Origin: Ricordea florida
Lineage: Eukaryota > Cnidaria > Anthozoa > Corallimorpharia > Ricordeidae
Assembly: GCA_949710005.1 (NCBI GenBank)
Contig: OX453279.1
Coordinates: forward strand, 22,541,193-22,605,192
Reading direction: 5' to 3'
Length of the DNA stretch: 64,000 nucleotides
Shown in pieces: positions 41,901 through 51,055 of this stretch. Both the position numbers and the translations under genes were made by a program. Each line of letters starts with the position of its first letter. The first letter of the stretch is position 1. The notes below the pieces were generated by a model that ran no database searches, had not been told where the DNA came from, and was given only the letters and a program-made list of their open reading frames with translations.

Positions 41901-43794
41901 TGCCAACCGCGTTCAACTCATTCATGATCACACCTCCCCCTCACAGTGGCATTACGTTGAAACCAATTTAAATACTGCAGACGAAGGTTCAAGGGGTATG
42001 TCACCTAAAAACTTTGTTGAGAAATCACAATGGTTTCAAGGCCCTAACTTCCTTAGAAAACCTACAAGCAGTTGGCTGAAAGAAAACTCATACAAAGACA
42101 CTGTGGACCCAGATTCTCCCGAAGTGAAGAGCACTAAGGTTAACACGTGTGTAGTGAAAGAGAGTGACGTCATAGTTGAGAGACTTCTCAGGTTCTCAAG
42201 CTGGCACAAAGCGAAGGTAGCTGTCGCACTATGCCTAAAGTACAAGAAGAAGCTCAGAGAAAAGGTCATGTCTAAAGGGAAGGAGACCAGTGCTGGATCA
42301 CCAGAACAAAGGTGTGTCAGTAACGCCCCTGCAAGTGCAGAACTTAATGTCGCCAACTTACAGGAAGCAGAAGTGGAGATCATAAAACAAGTACAAAAAC
42401 AAGCATTTCCATCGGAAATAAGAAGTCTCCAAATCGTTCAAGCGAACGCTAAGTACGGTAGCCGGGAAGTGGCAAAGGAGAAGAAGGCTGTGCTGAAGAA
42501 AACCAGTACGCTTCGTACGTTAGACCCCTTCCTAGACAGTGACGGTGTCATGAGAGTTGGCGGGCGAATACGGAAGGCAACACTATCTGAGTCACTAAAA
42601 AACCCTGTCATCTTACCAAAGTCAAGCCACATTACTACACTGGTTATCAGCTACGCGCACGAAAGAACACACCATAGCGGAAGAGGAATTACGTTGAACG
42701 AACTACGTGTTAGTGGCTGTTGGATCGTCGGTGGAAATTCGATGGCCAGGCAGTTTATTTCCAAATGCGTAACATGTCGTTACCTTCGAGGTACTGTGGG
42801 AGAGCAGAAGATGGCAGACTTGCCGAAGTCGCGCGTGGAGCCAGCACCGCCTTTCAGCTACTGCGGAGTTGATTTCTTTGGCCCTTGGCACGTACAACGA
42901 GGAAGGTCTGTCGTCAAGAGATACGGAGCATTGTTTACTTGTTTTGCAAGTAGGGCTGTACACATAGAAGTTGCGGACTCCTTAGAAACTGATTCCTTTA
43001 TTCAAGCATTGAGACGGTTCATCTGTAGAAGAGGACCAGTCAGAGAAATTCGTTGTGACAGAGGAACGAATTTTATAGGTGCGGAAGCCGAACTCAAGAA
43101 AGCTATTGACGAGATAGACGACCAAAAGGTCAAAGCAGAACTCCTTAAAGCCAAGATCGATTGGATTAAGAATCCTGCATCTGCGAGTAACTTTGGAGGC
43201 GTGTGGGAAAGGCAAATCAGGTCAATCAGAAACGTCATGAGTGGTCTTATTAGAGAGCATGGTAATCGTCTTGACGAAGAATCGCTGAGAACATTCCTTT
43301 GCGAAGCAGAATCTACAATCAATAACAGGCCTCTGACGGTAGAGACACTCAGCGATCCTCTTTCAGAGCCACCATTGTCGCCAAGTATGCTGCTGACAGG
43401 AAAGACAAGGCTCGTGCTACCTCCACCAGGAGAATTTAAGAGAGAAGACTTATACTGCCGAAGGAAATGGAGACGCACGCAGCACCTAGCACAAGAGTTT
43501 TGGTCAAGGTGGAGCAAAGAGTATTTGCAACAGTTACAAGCAAGAATCAAGTGGATTCAGCCAAAAAGAAATTTCAAGGTTGGAGATGTGGTATTGCTGA
43601 AGGAAAACCAGTCTCCGAGAAACAGATGGCCTTTGGGTAAGGTTGTAGCCACGCATCCTGATGATCAAGATCGAGTCCGATCGGCGACAGTGCTGACAGG
43701 GAATGGCTCCAAGTTGGAAAGGCCTGTTAACAAGCTCGTCTTACTTTTGGAGGCGCAATGTTTTAGGGACCGGGATTCCCCGACGAGGAGCTAG
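38971..43794 (+). CDS. BEL/Pao Gag end and Pol polyprotein
   Basis: In the same frame as Gag and open for 1,608 codons. Counting from ATG 39,031: the rest of the DUF1759 region; a CCHC zinc knuckle at about 150 (CFGCFSDQHIAKHC); an aspartic-protease-type domain near 246 (LLDNASGGTF, an unusual DNASG in place of DTG/DSG); RT with the YVDD box at 683-686; RNase H starting near 862 (MSDASTCGYG); an integrase HHCC domain (H1214/H1215 region, C1246 and C1249); DDE residues D1281, D1343 and E1393; and a C-terminal DUF5641-like module (WIQPKRNFKVGDVVLL). Size and order match complete BEL elements. Stop at 43,792-43,794. Confidence 0.95.
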   Translation, partial: PNDGLALQDFSIALDQAKSAMKGMSHMDDLNTAHVLRQLWEKLPKYLRTKWTERNNRTKSAKGRIADFEEFSQFVREQADLATDPVCSEQYVSKPNHDAKDRGTHLKFTRKLLKRRKGTNLATGVNHEDSNQKTVVCSLCKKPHNLNECEQFLKKSLNDRRDFVVEKKLCFGCFSDQHIAKHCKERQTCKTCNKQHPTSLHDPDGIKKSNDKGDKNQSQDRPRVSSNHTATCNITEAGDVPINMGILLVWLFHKSNPAKKIRVYALLDNASGGTFVNESVAKALGVEGSSTDLTLTTIHGTHSVTSKAVEGLVVANVKDESAKLELPRTFTRNIIPADRSEIPRPDVISRMSHLKDVSAELSPYMEDVEVGLLIGLNCPSVLRPREIVYGGESDLYAVRSLLGWYINGPHYTSCQSSILTCNRIHLNQQDTSSPRGYVVFQRTVKEQITPQAVERMFELDFSEKEKGISLSREDIKFYETVETGIVHLEDVHYEMPLPFKHKNTQLPNNYAQAEKRLNSLKKRLMSDDKYYSDYCSFMSDIISKGYARKVDDDHKDQLGRTWYLPHHGIYHPQTLTKIRVVFDCSASFEGHSLNNTLLQGPDLSSNLVGVLTRFRQEKYAFMADIEKMFFQVRVRKEDQSFLRFLWWPDGDLQKEAEEYCMTVHLFGAVSSPACANYALKRTADDNEDEYGSEAANTLRRNFYVDDVLKSASTEDETIKLAKDTKAVCQNGGFNLTQFVGNTERIISSIPQEHRAEQVKNLTLGQDNLPIERALGVIWCIQSDTFNFRIELKDKPCTRRGILSTISSIYDPLGFIASVVLVGKKILQDICHTNSWDEPVDDATRSRWERWRNELYLLESLKLPRSFKPSEFGKIVSTQLHCMSDASTCGYGQCSFLRLEDERDKVHVSFVMGKARVTPKKTVSIPRLELGAASVSVKIGDVLKDELEYENIEDHYWTDSEAVLGFISNESSRFHVYVANRVQLIHDHTSPSQWHYVETNLNTADEGSRGMSPKNFVEKSQWFQGPNFLRKPTSSWLKENSYKDTVDPDSPEVKSTKVNTCVVKESDVIVERLLRFSSWHKAKVAVALCLKYKKKLREKVMSKGKETSAGSPEQRCVSNAPASAELNVANLQEAEVEIIKQVQKQAFPSEIRSLQIVQANAKYGSREVAKEKKAVLKKTSTLRTLDPFLDSDGVMRVGGRIRKATLSESLKNPVILPKSSHITTLVISYAHERTHHSGRGITLNELRVSGCWIVGGNSMARQFISKCVTCRYLRGTVGEQKMADLPKSRVEPAPPFSYCGVDFFGPWHVQRGRSVVKRYGALFTCFASRAVHIEVADSLETDSFIQALRRFICRRGPVREIRCDRGTNFIGAEAELKKAIDEIDDQKVKAELLKAKIDWIKNPASASNFGGVWERQIRSIRNVMSGLIREHGNRLDEESLRTFLCEAESTINNRPLTVETLSDPLSEPPLSPSMLLTGKTRLVLPPPGEFKREDLYCRRKWRRTQHLAQEFWSRWSKEYLQQLQARIKWIQPKRNFKVGDVVLLKENQSPRNRWPLGKVVATHPDDQDRVRSATVLTGNGSKLERPVNKLVLLLEAQCFRDRDSPTRS

Positions 43795-43899
43795 AACTTT
43801 TATGAACGCTTTTTCTAGGAAATAAGTTTTTAGGACTGTTATCGAGATAGTTATAGTTGTTGTTAAAATGTAAGGCAAGGTTTACATTTTGGGGAGCCA

Positions 43900-44201
43900 T
43901 GTTACTGCTGGTATCCTGACCAGCGGGCTTACCCCCTTGTTTATTAGGAGCATGCGCACGGGGCCTCGGCATTGGCGGGCACGAGGCCACCGTGAAATTA
44001 CCTGAAGTTTCACTAAGGCTTTCCTCAAGTTTCCCAAGTGTTATGTAAGTCGTTTGTTTTGGTTTTTATTTCTCGTGCTACGGATTTCTAACGAATGTTT
44101 GTGATGATACTTGTGAGTTGTTTCAGCCTCGTGTATGATTAAACGTTTTGTTGTTATGTTCATCGCCACGGCTATCATTTGTGCCGCCAGTCACAGTCAC
44201 A
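43900..44201 (+). repeat. BEL/Pao 3' LTR
   Basis: 302 bp, TG...CA, preceded by a short purine-rich stretch (GGGGAGCC). Followed by the TAAAA target duplication. Confidence 0.9.
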
Positions 44202-44206
44202 TAAAA

Positions 44207-44331
44207 TGCTTTTCTTTTCTTTTTTGAAATAATCACCAGTGTATTTATACTAAAACAATTATTCGCCTCAGGCTCAGTGAGTCTCGGTGAATATTCACCA
44301 AGAATCACTTCGCCTTCAGCGAATAATTGTT
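44207..44331 (+). repeat. TTTAGTATAAAT-family MITE, copy 2, right part
   Basis: Completes the MITE at 36,790-36,939. It includes the CAATTATTCGCC...GCGAATAATTG foldback. Confidence 0.85.
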
Positions 44332-45149
44332 AAATAAGGCCAATTTCGTTATCGCTCAAATGGCTGTTACAGGAAGAATTGCGCTCCCTGCGTTCCTTAA
44401 ATTGCTCATGAACAAAATTGATGCTAAAGGGTTCGCAGCGACAGAAACACAAACATAAGCACAGGTGGTGTTTAATGGAAGACTAATAAATTTCGTAAGA
44501 GCTGTCCACCAGCCGACAGAATTCAATTAGAAAACAGATTTTCAAACAAGATCTTGGGGCACAAGAAATGGTTTATCAAACCGGTGCACTTGCTATAAAT
44601 AGAGTGACTAAATAGCTGTATGAGTGAGCTTTTTGTTCCTTGCTTATTGTTATTTAAAGCGGTATTTACTGGGTACAATGACGAATAGCGAGTGTAAAAA
44701 ACATAAACAATTATTTGTTTGCTGTAGTGATCCGAAAACATTGACAGCCGGTTTCCAAATTGTGCTGGATTTGAATCGAGCTAACGAAACAAAGCCAGAG
44801 TTAACTCTAAATTGAATCACTGATACTATGTGAAAAATAAAAACACCGAAAAGTTTTCTACCATTTCCTAAAAGTTGCCATATACATTCTATCGTGTTTG
44901 TGTCGCAAGCATGGCATTGGGGCATGACGCAAACCAGTTTGTGATTCGAAGTTTTACCGAGAATGCCGAATCGAAAGTTTCTATTCTGAGATGATTTTTA
45001 CGGGAGTTATTTCCCTCTATTCCACAAATTATTTGACTCAAGCTCAAAGACGATTTTATTTTTGATTTCCTTTTTGTAGTTTATGTTATGCAAGTGATGA
45101 AAAATGGTAGGGTTGTGGGATGTGGCTTGAAATGACAACGTCAAAATGT
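44332..45149. other. Non-coding sequence shared with unit 2
   Basis: Aligns with 57,194-57,955. The small frames at 44,624 and 44,650 recur in unit 2 on both strands and show no domain. Confidence 0.5.
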
Positions 45150-45450
45150 AATCAGATAAGGGTAAGTTAAAGCCACACATATGCGCACTGAGGTGACAGT
45201 GGTAGAAGGGATTAAACCCTGTTGCTACCAAAAAAAGATGAAAAAATATGCCTCAAACGCCAGCAGCCATGGACAGCTGTTTTGGCCTTGTTAGCTGTTT
45301 TGGCCTCATCAGCAGCATGGCCAAAACAGCTGCCCATGGCTGCTGGCTTTTGAGCTCAATTTTTTCATCTTTTTTTGGTAGCAACAGGGTTTAATCCCTT
45401 CTACCACTGTCGCCTCAGTGCGCATATGTGTGGCTTTAACTTACCCTTAT
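45150..45450. repeat. Large hairpin repeat
   Basis: The arms run from GGGTAAGTTAAAGCCACACA (near 45,160) and return as the complement ending near 45,448. They include TAGAAGGGATTAAACCCTGT and a GATGAAAAAAT box. The centre repeats CAGCCATGG and AAAACAGCTG units. A related hairpin lies at 58,136-58,330; its left outer arm is missing. Confidence 0.8.
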
Positions 45451-46523
45451 TACATTTTGACGTATGTTATGCAAGCCTTGCCAACCCGAAAATAAACATA
45501 TATTACGCCGTTTCTCTAGTTTTCTTTTTTTTTTCTGGCTTACTTTGTTTTCAGTTGACGTTGCCAGCGCGGTATTTAGTATATGAGCTCTGTTTAACTA
45601 TCCTGTTTTAAACGGCTTTGTTATTTACCTAGACTTTTACTCAGCCCCGTGATTGGCTGATTCTTGGTCACGTGCCCCTGATCAAATTCAAATGTATCCG
45701 GACCGGGATACGATTGCGCAATTGTTGCCCACCCGCCAGTTGTGCCGTCTTTGTCTATTTGTTTTAGCGGTATGATTGTTTAAAAGGGAAATATAACAAA
45801 CCGCTTATGTATGGCCGCTCGGGAAACTAGTTAGTTTTGGTTTCCCTCGAGTCCCGATATTTCCCTCGACTTCGTCTCGAGAAACATAAGGACTTGAAAG
45901 AAAGCAAAACTAACTGGTTCCCTCGGGACAAATGTATAATGTATCAAACACATTTGCAACTGCGGAGGCATCCGTACTGAGTGATAACTTTGTCTAATGC
46001 AAAACCATGCTGTCATTAAATTCACAACTCAGATGTATATTACCCTTTACTTGATTACGTTGACTTTTCGTTAAATTGTCTTTTCCGTCTATAAAGTTTT
46101 GACCGAAACCACAAATGTCTATTCTATGGAATGTTCCCTACGTTAAGTAAAACATGGTCAAACTACAAATTCAGTTTCAGGTACGCCTTGTTCCATTCTT
46201 ATGTCGTCAATCGTAGTTCCGGCCCTGAGGTCCATCAATCACTTTTCTCTGAAATAAAGATTGTAGTGACATCAAACATGAGTTGTTCAAAGTTAAATGA
46301 GCCAAGAGGTATTTAGTTAAAACTATAAAGCTTAGTCGAGTAGTTCAGCAGCTTTCCAAAAAATGGTTACACTGCATGGTTTGATCCACAGATAAAAAAG
46401 TTAGAACCGCACCGTATAGTAAAACAAACAGTATCACAGTACAGTACTGTAGAAGTAGAAAGAACCAGACAAGGAGCTAAACTTGTTTGCAGGTGTCATC
46501 ACCATCTTGTTACTCATTCATTT
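45451..46523. other. Non-coding sequence shared with unit 2
   Basis: 45,451-45,560 aligns with 58,385-58,525 and 45,561-46,270 with 61,746-62,410; the pogo element separates them in unit 2. It contains a small TCCCTCGAG/CTCGAGAAAC inverted repeat near 45,840-45,890. From 46,270 an extra partial copy of the downstream tandem unit precedes the microsatellite. Confidence 0.5.
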
Positions 46524-46796
46524 TATACAGCATCATCATCATCATCATCACCATCACCATCACCACCATCATCATCATCATCATCATCATCATCGCCACC
46601 ATCATCACCACCATCACCAACACCATCAACATCAACATCATCATCATCATCATCGTCATCATCACCATCACCAACACCATCATCATCATCATCATCAACA
46701 TCTTCGTCATCTTCTTCATCATCACTATCACCAACACCATTACCATCATCTTCATCACCACTACCATCATCATCTTCATCGCTACTGCTACCATCA
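46524..46796. repeat. CAT/CAC trinucleotide microsatellite
   Basis: About 270 bp of imperfect CAT, CAC and CAA triplets. Absent from the matching point of unit 2 (62,405), so it expanded after the duplication. The poly-His, poly-Ile and poly-Met/Asp frames here are artefacts. Confidence 0.95.
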
Positions 46797-47205
46797 GTGA
46801 CATTTATCAAACATGAGTTGTTCAAAGTTAAATGAGCCAAGAGGTATTCAGTTAAAACTATAAAGCTTAGTCGAGTAGTTCAGCAGCTTTCCAAAAAATG
46901 GGTACACTGCATGGTTTGATCCACAGACAAAAAGGTTAGAACCGCACTGTATAGTAAAACAAACTAGTACCACAGTACAGTACTGTTCAGTAGCTTTGCA
47001 AAGAATGGTCACACTGCATGGTTTGATCCACAGATAAAAAAGGTAGAACCACACTGTATAGTAAAACAAACTAGTACCACAGTACAGTACTGTTCAGTAG
47101 CTTTGCAAAGAATGGTCACACTGCATGAAAACGTTAGAACCACACTGTTGAGTAAAACAAATAGTACCACAGTATAGAACTGTTCATTATTGCTACTCAA
47201 GTAAG
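46797..47205. repeat. Tandem repeat of about 105 bp
   Basis: Three to four units share CAGTAGCTTTGCAAAGAATG, a GTTTGATCCACAGA segment and CACAGTACAGTACTGTT. Unit 2 has fewer copies (62,480-62,690), so copy number changed after duplication. Confidence 0.8.
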
Positions 47206-47272
47206 AAAAAATTTAAATATGAGCTCGATCTTGTTGTATTACCTGACTCTGTGTAACAACCATACAATTCAT
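47206..47272 (-). pseudogene. Truncated discoidin exon tail at the duplication breakpoint
   Basis: Corresponds to 62,703-62,771. On the minus strand only the final ELYGC residues and the short tail after them survive. The sequence then changes abruptly into the GGGACGG MITE. This is the junction of the tandem duplication. Confidence 0.75.
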
Positions 47273-47396
47273 AAAAAATGCCAAGAAAAAAAATTCATGC
47301 AAAGAAGAAGGTAAAAAAAAATTCATTCAGAAGGAAGGTCCAATTGTGACTTTTTCACACGTAGTAAAAAAAAATTCGTGCAGAGGGGTTGGTTCC
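47273..47396 (+). repeat. GGGACGG MITE fragment at the duplication junction
   Basis: Begins inside the MITE (AAAAAATGCCAAG) and ends at GCAGAGGGG. It shares the AGAAGAAGG and GGTCCAATTG variants with the MITE arm at 15,294-15,409, so it is the start of unit 2. The right half is deleted to a point in Gag. GGTT is present at both ends of the deletion. Confidence 0.8.
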
Positions 47397-47578
47397 AGTA
47401 CGCACATTTCTTGTTTGATCAATTGCATCACATCGCTTTTATTTAATGGCCTATCCTGTGCATAATTTGCTAGCGGCGCATCTTCCCTATGAAATGGCAC
47501 CTTATACGCGGCTACCTTCTGTTATTCTTTAGGTTTTAGTTGACTTAATTGCTTAAGTATTTCATCAGTTCTATCTAT
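47397..47578 (-). pseudogene. Gypsy Gag fragment, unit 2, part 2
   Basis: Matches 19,921-20,112. It is cut by the ISL2EU element after CTATCTAT. A stop-forming change (GTTATTC for GTTCTTC) lies near 47,523. Confidence 0.8.
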
Positions 47579-47701
47579 TCTTGGCTTGCACGTGACGTCA
47601 GATATGTTTCCATATTTGGGTATCCGCCATGCTGGTGTTTCACCGCGGGTGAAATTTAGATATGTTTATATGCCATCGCTGTTGAATTACTCGAAATTTC
47701 A

Positions 47702-48049
47702 ATGGATTCTTCGGAAAACGAACGTGTTCCTTCAATATCTGAGCTTTGTAGCAAAATTCCAGTACTATCAGAGTATTGCAAAAAACTCGACGACCACGTT
47801 AAACGAAGATATTTAGAAAAAATCGCCGAGATTGGAGTGGATCCGGTCACTATTCCCGGTGAGCAGTTTAACTCCGATTGCCTTCCTCCTATCGAAGCGA
47901 CGGATTTGCTAAGCTACTTGGTTTTAGAAACTAGTTTCTACACCAAACAGCAGTTTAAGGCATACAAGAGTTTAGAGGCGTACAACTTTATGGTGTCAGG
48001 ATTCATTACGAGTATTCAAGGCTGCATTGTCTCCGGAATGCAAATCTGA
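47702..48049 (+). CDS. Truncated accessory protein of the ISL2EU element (YqaJ-type partner, N-terminal part only)
   Basis: A 115-residue frame from ATG 47,702 to TGA at 48,047-48,049. It starts acidic (MDSSENERVPSISELCSKIP). The segment LPPIEATDLLSYLVLETSFY and the following QFKAYKSLEAYNFMVSGFI resemble, as I recall, the start of the large second protein of animal ISL2EU elements, which continues into a SWIM-type zinc finger and a YqaJ nuclease. Those domains are absent here: the frame stops and nothing similar follows up to 49,313. It is probably a truncated partner, leaving the element transposase-only. Confidence 0.5.
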   Translation: MDSSENERVPSISELCSKIPVLSEYCKKLDDHVKRRYLEKIAEIGVDPVTIPGEQFNSDCLPPIEATDLLSYLVLETSFYTKQQFKAYKSLEAYNFMVSGFITSIQGCIVSGMQI

Positions 48050-49313
48050 GAACCCTCAACATTACTAGAATATTATTTTGTGGTGATGGAAATCAAGATG
48101 TAGGACAAAAATGAGCTTCCATTAATTTAGCATTTTTCCTTGCAACATTTTTTGTTGTGATTTCAATGCTATCAGATTTGCACAGTTTACTGAAGAGGAA
48201 CCAAACCTTAAACTAGCAGTATGAGTGGAAGTTACTAAAGCACCACAATATTTCATTTTGGATGATCATATCCTTAATTCTTATAACCTTTTTTGCAAAT
48301 AAGAAAATATATAGCAATAAATAAGAAAATTTATGCTGATCACTTACATGTATGATCCTCAGCACCCTTTGAGAGGTGTAAATCAGAGCATTTCACTTGA
48401 ATTTTATTGCATGGTTATAAAGAATGTCAACAACTTTGTTTTTACAAATAACAACCTTGCAGGAGAATCTTACATTTGTCTGTTGGTCCCATACTTTACT
48501 TGAACTGGCTGTTTTTAGTGATACAATCTGTATGTAAAATGCATTTAATGAACTGGTAACAAGAGGAACTTAAGAGGAAACATGTCACTACATTTAGGTG
48601 TTCTGTTACTGGATTTTATGCTAATACATTGTTGCCCTTTGACATCACTAACATATGTCCAGGCAATGTATCCATGTATATGTGATATATATTTGTACTA
48701 GGTCAATTTTCATTTAAGGGTTGAACTTGTTTTCAACTTAGGTTGATCGGTTTTAAGCTGAAGGCCACCCTCATTTAATCACTTACATGTAAAACAAATT
48801 TGAATTCAGAGAGGGTAATCCTTATAGACAAATAGAAACTGTTTTAATTTTCTGAAATAGTGTTATTTTCAAGTTGAAAAAGATCTACCTAGGTTGAAAA
48901 CAGATTAAACCTGAAAACAATTTAACCTGCAAAATGTACACTATGTGATGCAATCAATTTAATTAAACCATTTGAATTCAAAACTTCAAACAGTCAACTA
49001 TAATTTGATATCCATATCTATGCTACGTTAAAGCCTCATTTACAGCATTTAAAGCAAGGTTCTATGGTGCATCCCCCCTTGTCGCGGTTGGGTACTGCCC
49101 CAAAATACTTAATGGGTATGCACCACCCAATGGGGTTTAGATATGATTCTTAGGTAAAATGGGGTTTGGTATTTCGAATGTGCAAAAGTTTACAATTACA
49201 TGTACATGTACCAGTAGTCAAAAAGATGTTAAGAAAAAACTAAAAGAACTGGGTGGCACATACCCACGGAAACATACCTTATATACCCCATCATGCATTT
49301 TATGGACACAAAA
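48050..49313. other. Non-coding interior of the ISL2EU element
   Basis: AT-rich, with no open frame of note. The missing body of the accessory gene would be expected here. Near 49,066-49,280 there is a TGGTGCATCCCCCCTTGTCG / GGTGGCACATACCCACGG pair that might be a small inserted repeat. Confidence 0.4.
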
Positions 49314-50909
49314 CTAATCAAATGGAACAATGGGGCCACATAGGTTGACAAGTCCTGAGCAAACTCTGATAATTCGGTCAATCATTGGTACTTGGACCTC
49401 TGGATTTCCATGAGGATTACATGTCAAAAGATCAACTGCCAAGGTATTCTCTAAAATAGTGTACTTTCGACGTAAAAGTCCAATCACTCGCTCAACATGA
49501 ATTCTGACATGTGCAATGCCCCTTGTCTTTTCAACATCAGTAGGGTCTAATTGTTCTTTCCCTTTCGTAAATGCTGGAATCACAAGTTCTGCGTACTTTA
49601 GGGCAACACCATCATGAATAGTGAACCCCCTGTCTGCCATAACCAAATCTCCAGGAAGCAACTTGTCTAGCAAGCCACAATTTTCCGTAAGGTATTTGTC
49701 TGACATCCGTCCACCCCAGGCTTCTGAGACAAATGAAATGCAACCTTGAGGGGTGATGCCAATAAGGACCTTCACTGTATTATGATGTTTGTAAGAGCTG
49801 AATGTTTGTGCTCTGGCTAGGAGGTTTGTTGGTTTTACACAAAACACCTCAAAGCAGTCAATAATGACAGTTGTCTTTGTACCAAAGGAAAACTTAAAAC
49901 ACTGAGGCATGGTCTTCCAAAGCTCTTCTCTCTCAGGCCACCTAATCAGTGGGCACAGTCGCACATCCATAATGAATAACCAGTGAGCAAATGCCCTTGA
50001 CACTGTTGACTGGGACACTCCAAATCTATATGCCAAGTCTTGGTGTGGCACATTTAGTCTCAATTTCATGAGAACCATGACCATCTCTTGAAATAAAGTA
50101 AGACATTGTGTTCGGCGTTTGACAAAAGGTGAGACATGAATAAAAGTTGCTTCTAGCACTTCGTATGTTGGCAGGCCTGTGTAGAATGACACTTTCGCGT
50201 TGTCGTCCTTAAAATAATTCTGATTGAAAGGCTTGCTCGGCGATAGATGGGTAAATAAGTAGTCAAACTCTTCTGTTTGAGTAGAGGCATCAGTGCGTGG
50301 GCAGTCCTTAACAGAAAGAGACGCCACAGACCGATACAAATGGTCAAAAGCCTCTGTTTGTGTTGAGCAGTCATACGTTTCTTGATCGTCTGGCTGCAAG
50401 TCTGCTGCCTCCTCTTGAACTTGCTCTGCCTCTGAAAAATTTAAGCTTTCAGCCTCGACAATCTCAGAAGCAAAATCGGCAAGGGGGACTCCAGGCTCGT
50501 TTAATTTCTGTAGCTTTAGTAAACGTTCCTGTTCTTGCTGTTCCGCCTGTCGTTTTCGCCTTTGCTTCGACCTCTCCGCTCGAGCTTCTTGGGCTTCAGT
50601 TTGTTCTCTTCGCGTCGCCGATTTGCCATGGCCTAAATTAAGAGATGGAATCCAGTCGATACTGTGTCGATCCCACAAAGGAGCTGCGGTTCCAGAGTGA
50701 AAATGTTGATCACAAACCCTATCGTTACTTAAGATTTTCTCTGTGAGGTCATCGCGGCTTATTGCTGAGATCCATCGTCGTCTTCGCTCAATGCTGAGTT
50801 CTTCTACTTCTGGGCCCTGATTCGTCACAACTGCCGGAACTCTATATAATCGGATTCCCTTATCTCGACCAGTTTTTCTAGAACACCCCACAATCAGGCA
50901 CATTGGCAT
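49314..50909 (-). CDS. THAP-domain DDE transposase (ISL2EU type)
   Basis: An intact 531-residue frame. N-terminal THAP zinc finger: C4, C9, C66, H69 ([12 protein letters not shown], then VCDQHF) with the conserved W46 and F70. A Gln/Arg/Lys-rich coiled linker (about 100-135) follows, then an acidic region and two TQTE segments. A helix-turn-helix ([20 protein letters not shown]) precedes a DDE_Tnp_4 nuclease with D351 ([10 protein letters not shown]), D426 (VMADRGFTI) and E473 ([15 protein letters not shown]). All catalytic residues and zinc ligands are present, so the protein may be active. It should bind the CTTGGCTTGCAC ends through THAP and cut both strands. No homologue lies in unit 1. 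Confidence 0.9.
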   Translation of the reverse strand: MPMCLIVGCSRKTGRDKGIRLYRVPAVVTNQGPEVEELSIERRRRWISAISRDDLTEKILSNDRVCDQHFHSGTAAPLWDRHSIDWIPSLNLGHGKSATRREQTEAQEARAERSKQRRKRQAEQQEQERLLKLQKLNEPGVPLADFASEIVEAESLNFSEAEQVQEEAADLQPDDQETYDCSTQTEAFDHLYRSVASLSVKDCPRTDASTQTEEFDYLFTHLSPSKPFNQNYFKDDNAKVSFYTGLPTYEVLEATFIHVSPFVKRRTQCLTLFQEMVMVLMKLRLNVPHQDLAYRFGVSQSTVSRAFAHWLFIMDVRLCPLIRWPEREELWKTMPQCFKFSFGTKTTVIIDCFEVFCVKPTNLLARAQTFSSYKHHNTVKVLIGITPQGCISFVSEAWGGRMSDKYLTENCGLLDKLLPGDLVMADRGFTIHDGVALKYAELVIPAFTKGKEQLDPTDVEKTRGIAHVRIHVERVIGLLRRKYTILENTLAVDLLTCNPHGNPEVQVPMIDRIIRVCSGLVNLCGPIVPFD

Positions 50910-51055
50910 TTTGAGGATGCGAAACTGGAATAAAACGCGTCTGAATAATTGTGTTTGTGACTAGCATCCGTCCGCCATATTGGTATTTGAAACACCAGCA
51001 TGGCGGACGGAAGTCACAAGTGATACCGGAAGTCACGTGAGTGCAAGCCAAGAAT

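Larger units (their letters stand above)
36940..44201 (+). mobile_element. BEL/Pao LTR retrotransposon, nearly intact
   Basis: LTRs at 36,940-37,245 and 43,900-44,201 begin TGTTACTGCTGG and end in CA. TAAAA flanks both sides (36,935-36,939 and 44,202-44,206), and unit 2 has the empty site GTTGTAAAACGC at 57,061. Only two substitutions and a small end indel separate the LTRs by eye, so the insertion is recent. One reading frame from 37,444 to 43,794 is broken by a single TGA (38,968-38,970). It encodes Gag, protease, RT, RNase H and integrase in BEL order. Confidence 0.95.
15294..47272. repeat. Segmental duplication, unit 1
   Basis: Corresponds to unit 2 (47,273-62,770). Shared blocks in the same order and strand include Gag (19,921-21,118 with 47,397-47,578 and 51,056-52,313), the Env fragment (21,120-22,043 with 52,561-53,460), LINE tail, GPCR fragments, MITE (36,790 with 56,919), non-coding DNA 44,332-46,260 with 57,194-62,400, and the discoidin tail. 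By eye the copies differ by about 4 percent in one 210-bp stretch I compared. Unit-1-only insertions are the 22,711-24,222 palindromes, 25,579-34,690, the LINE and the BEL element. Confidence 0.85.
47579..51053. mobile_element. ISL2EU-type DNA transposon (THAP-DDE), 3,475 bp
   Basis: The ends are TCTTGGCTTGCACGTGACG and the complement of TCTTGGCTTGCACTCACGTG. The 2-bp AT target duplication is at 47,577-47,578 and 51,054-51,055. The unoccupied site is at 20,112 in unit 1 (CTATCTATTGGCC). It contains a small plus-strand frame and a large minus-strand transposase gene, converging. The AT duplication and THAP/DDE_Tnp_4 transposase are features of the ISL2EU group of the PIF/Harbinger-related elements. 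Confidence 0.9.

Noticed and set aside
43002..43550. 182-codon minus-strand frame in the BEL integrase
   Set aside because: Antisense shadow of a conserved DDE integrase domain.
44624..44815. Small frame conserved at 57,492-57,683, as if a real gene
   Set aside because: Conservation follows from the recent segmental duplication; the opposite strand is equally conserved and no motif is seen.
45375..45611. Frame MVATGFNPFYHCRLSAHMCG, also on the opposite arm at 45,007-45,231 and at 58,328
   Set aside because: It is the arm of a hairpin repeat read in different places, not a protein family.
46483..46840. Poly-His, poly-Ile and poly-Asp open frames
   Set aside because: They are all six readings of a CAT/CAC microsatellite; the frames exist on both strands for the same reason.
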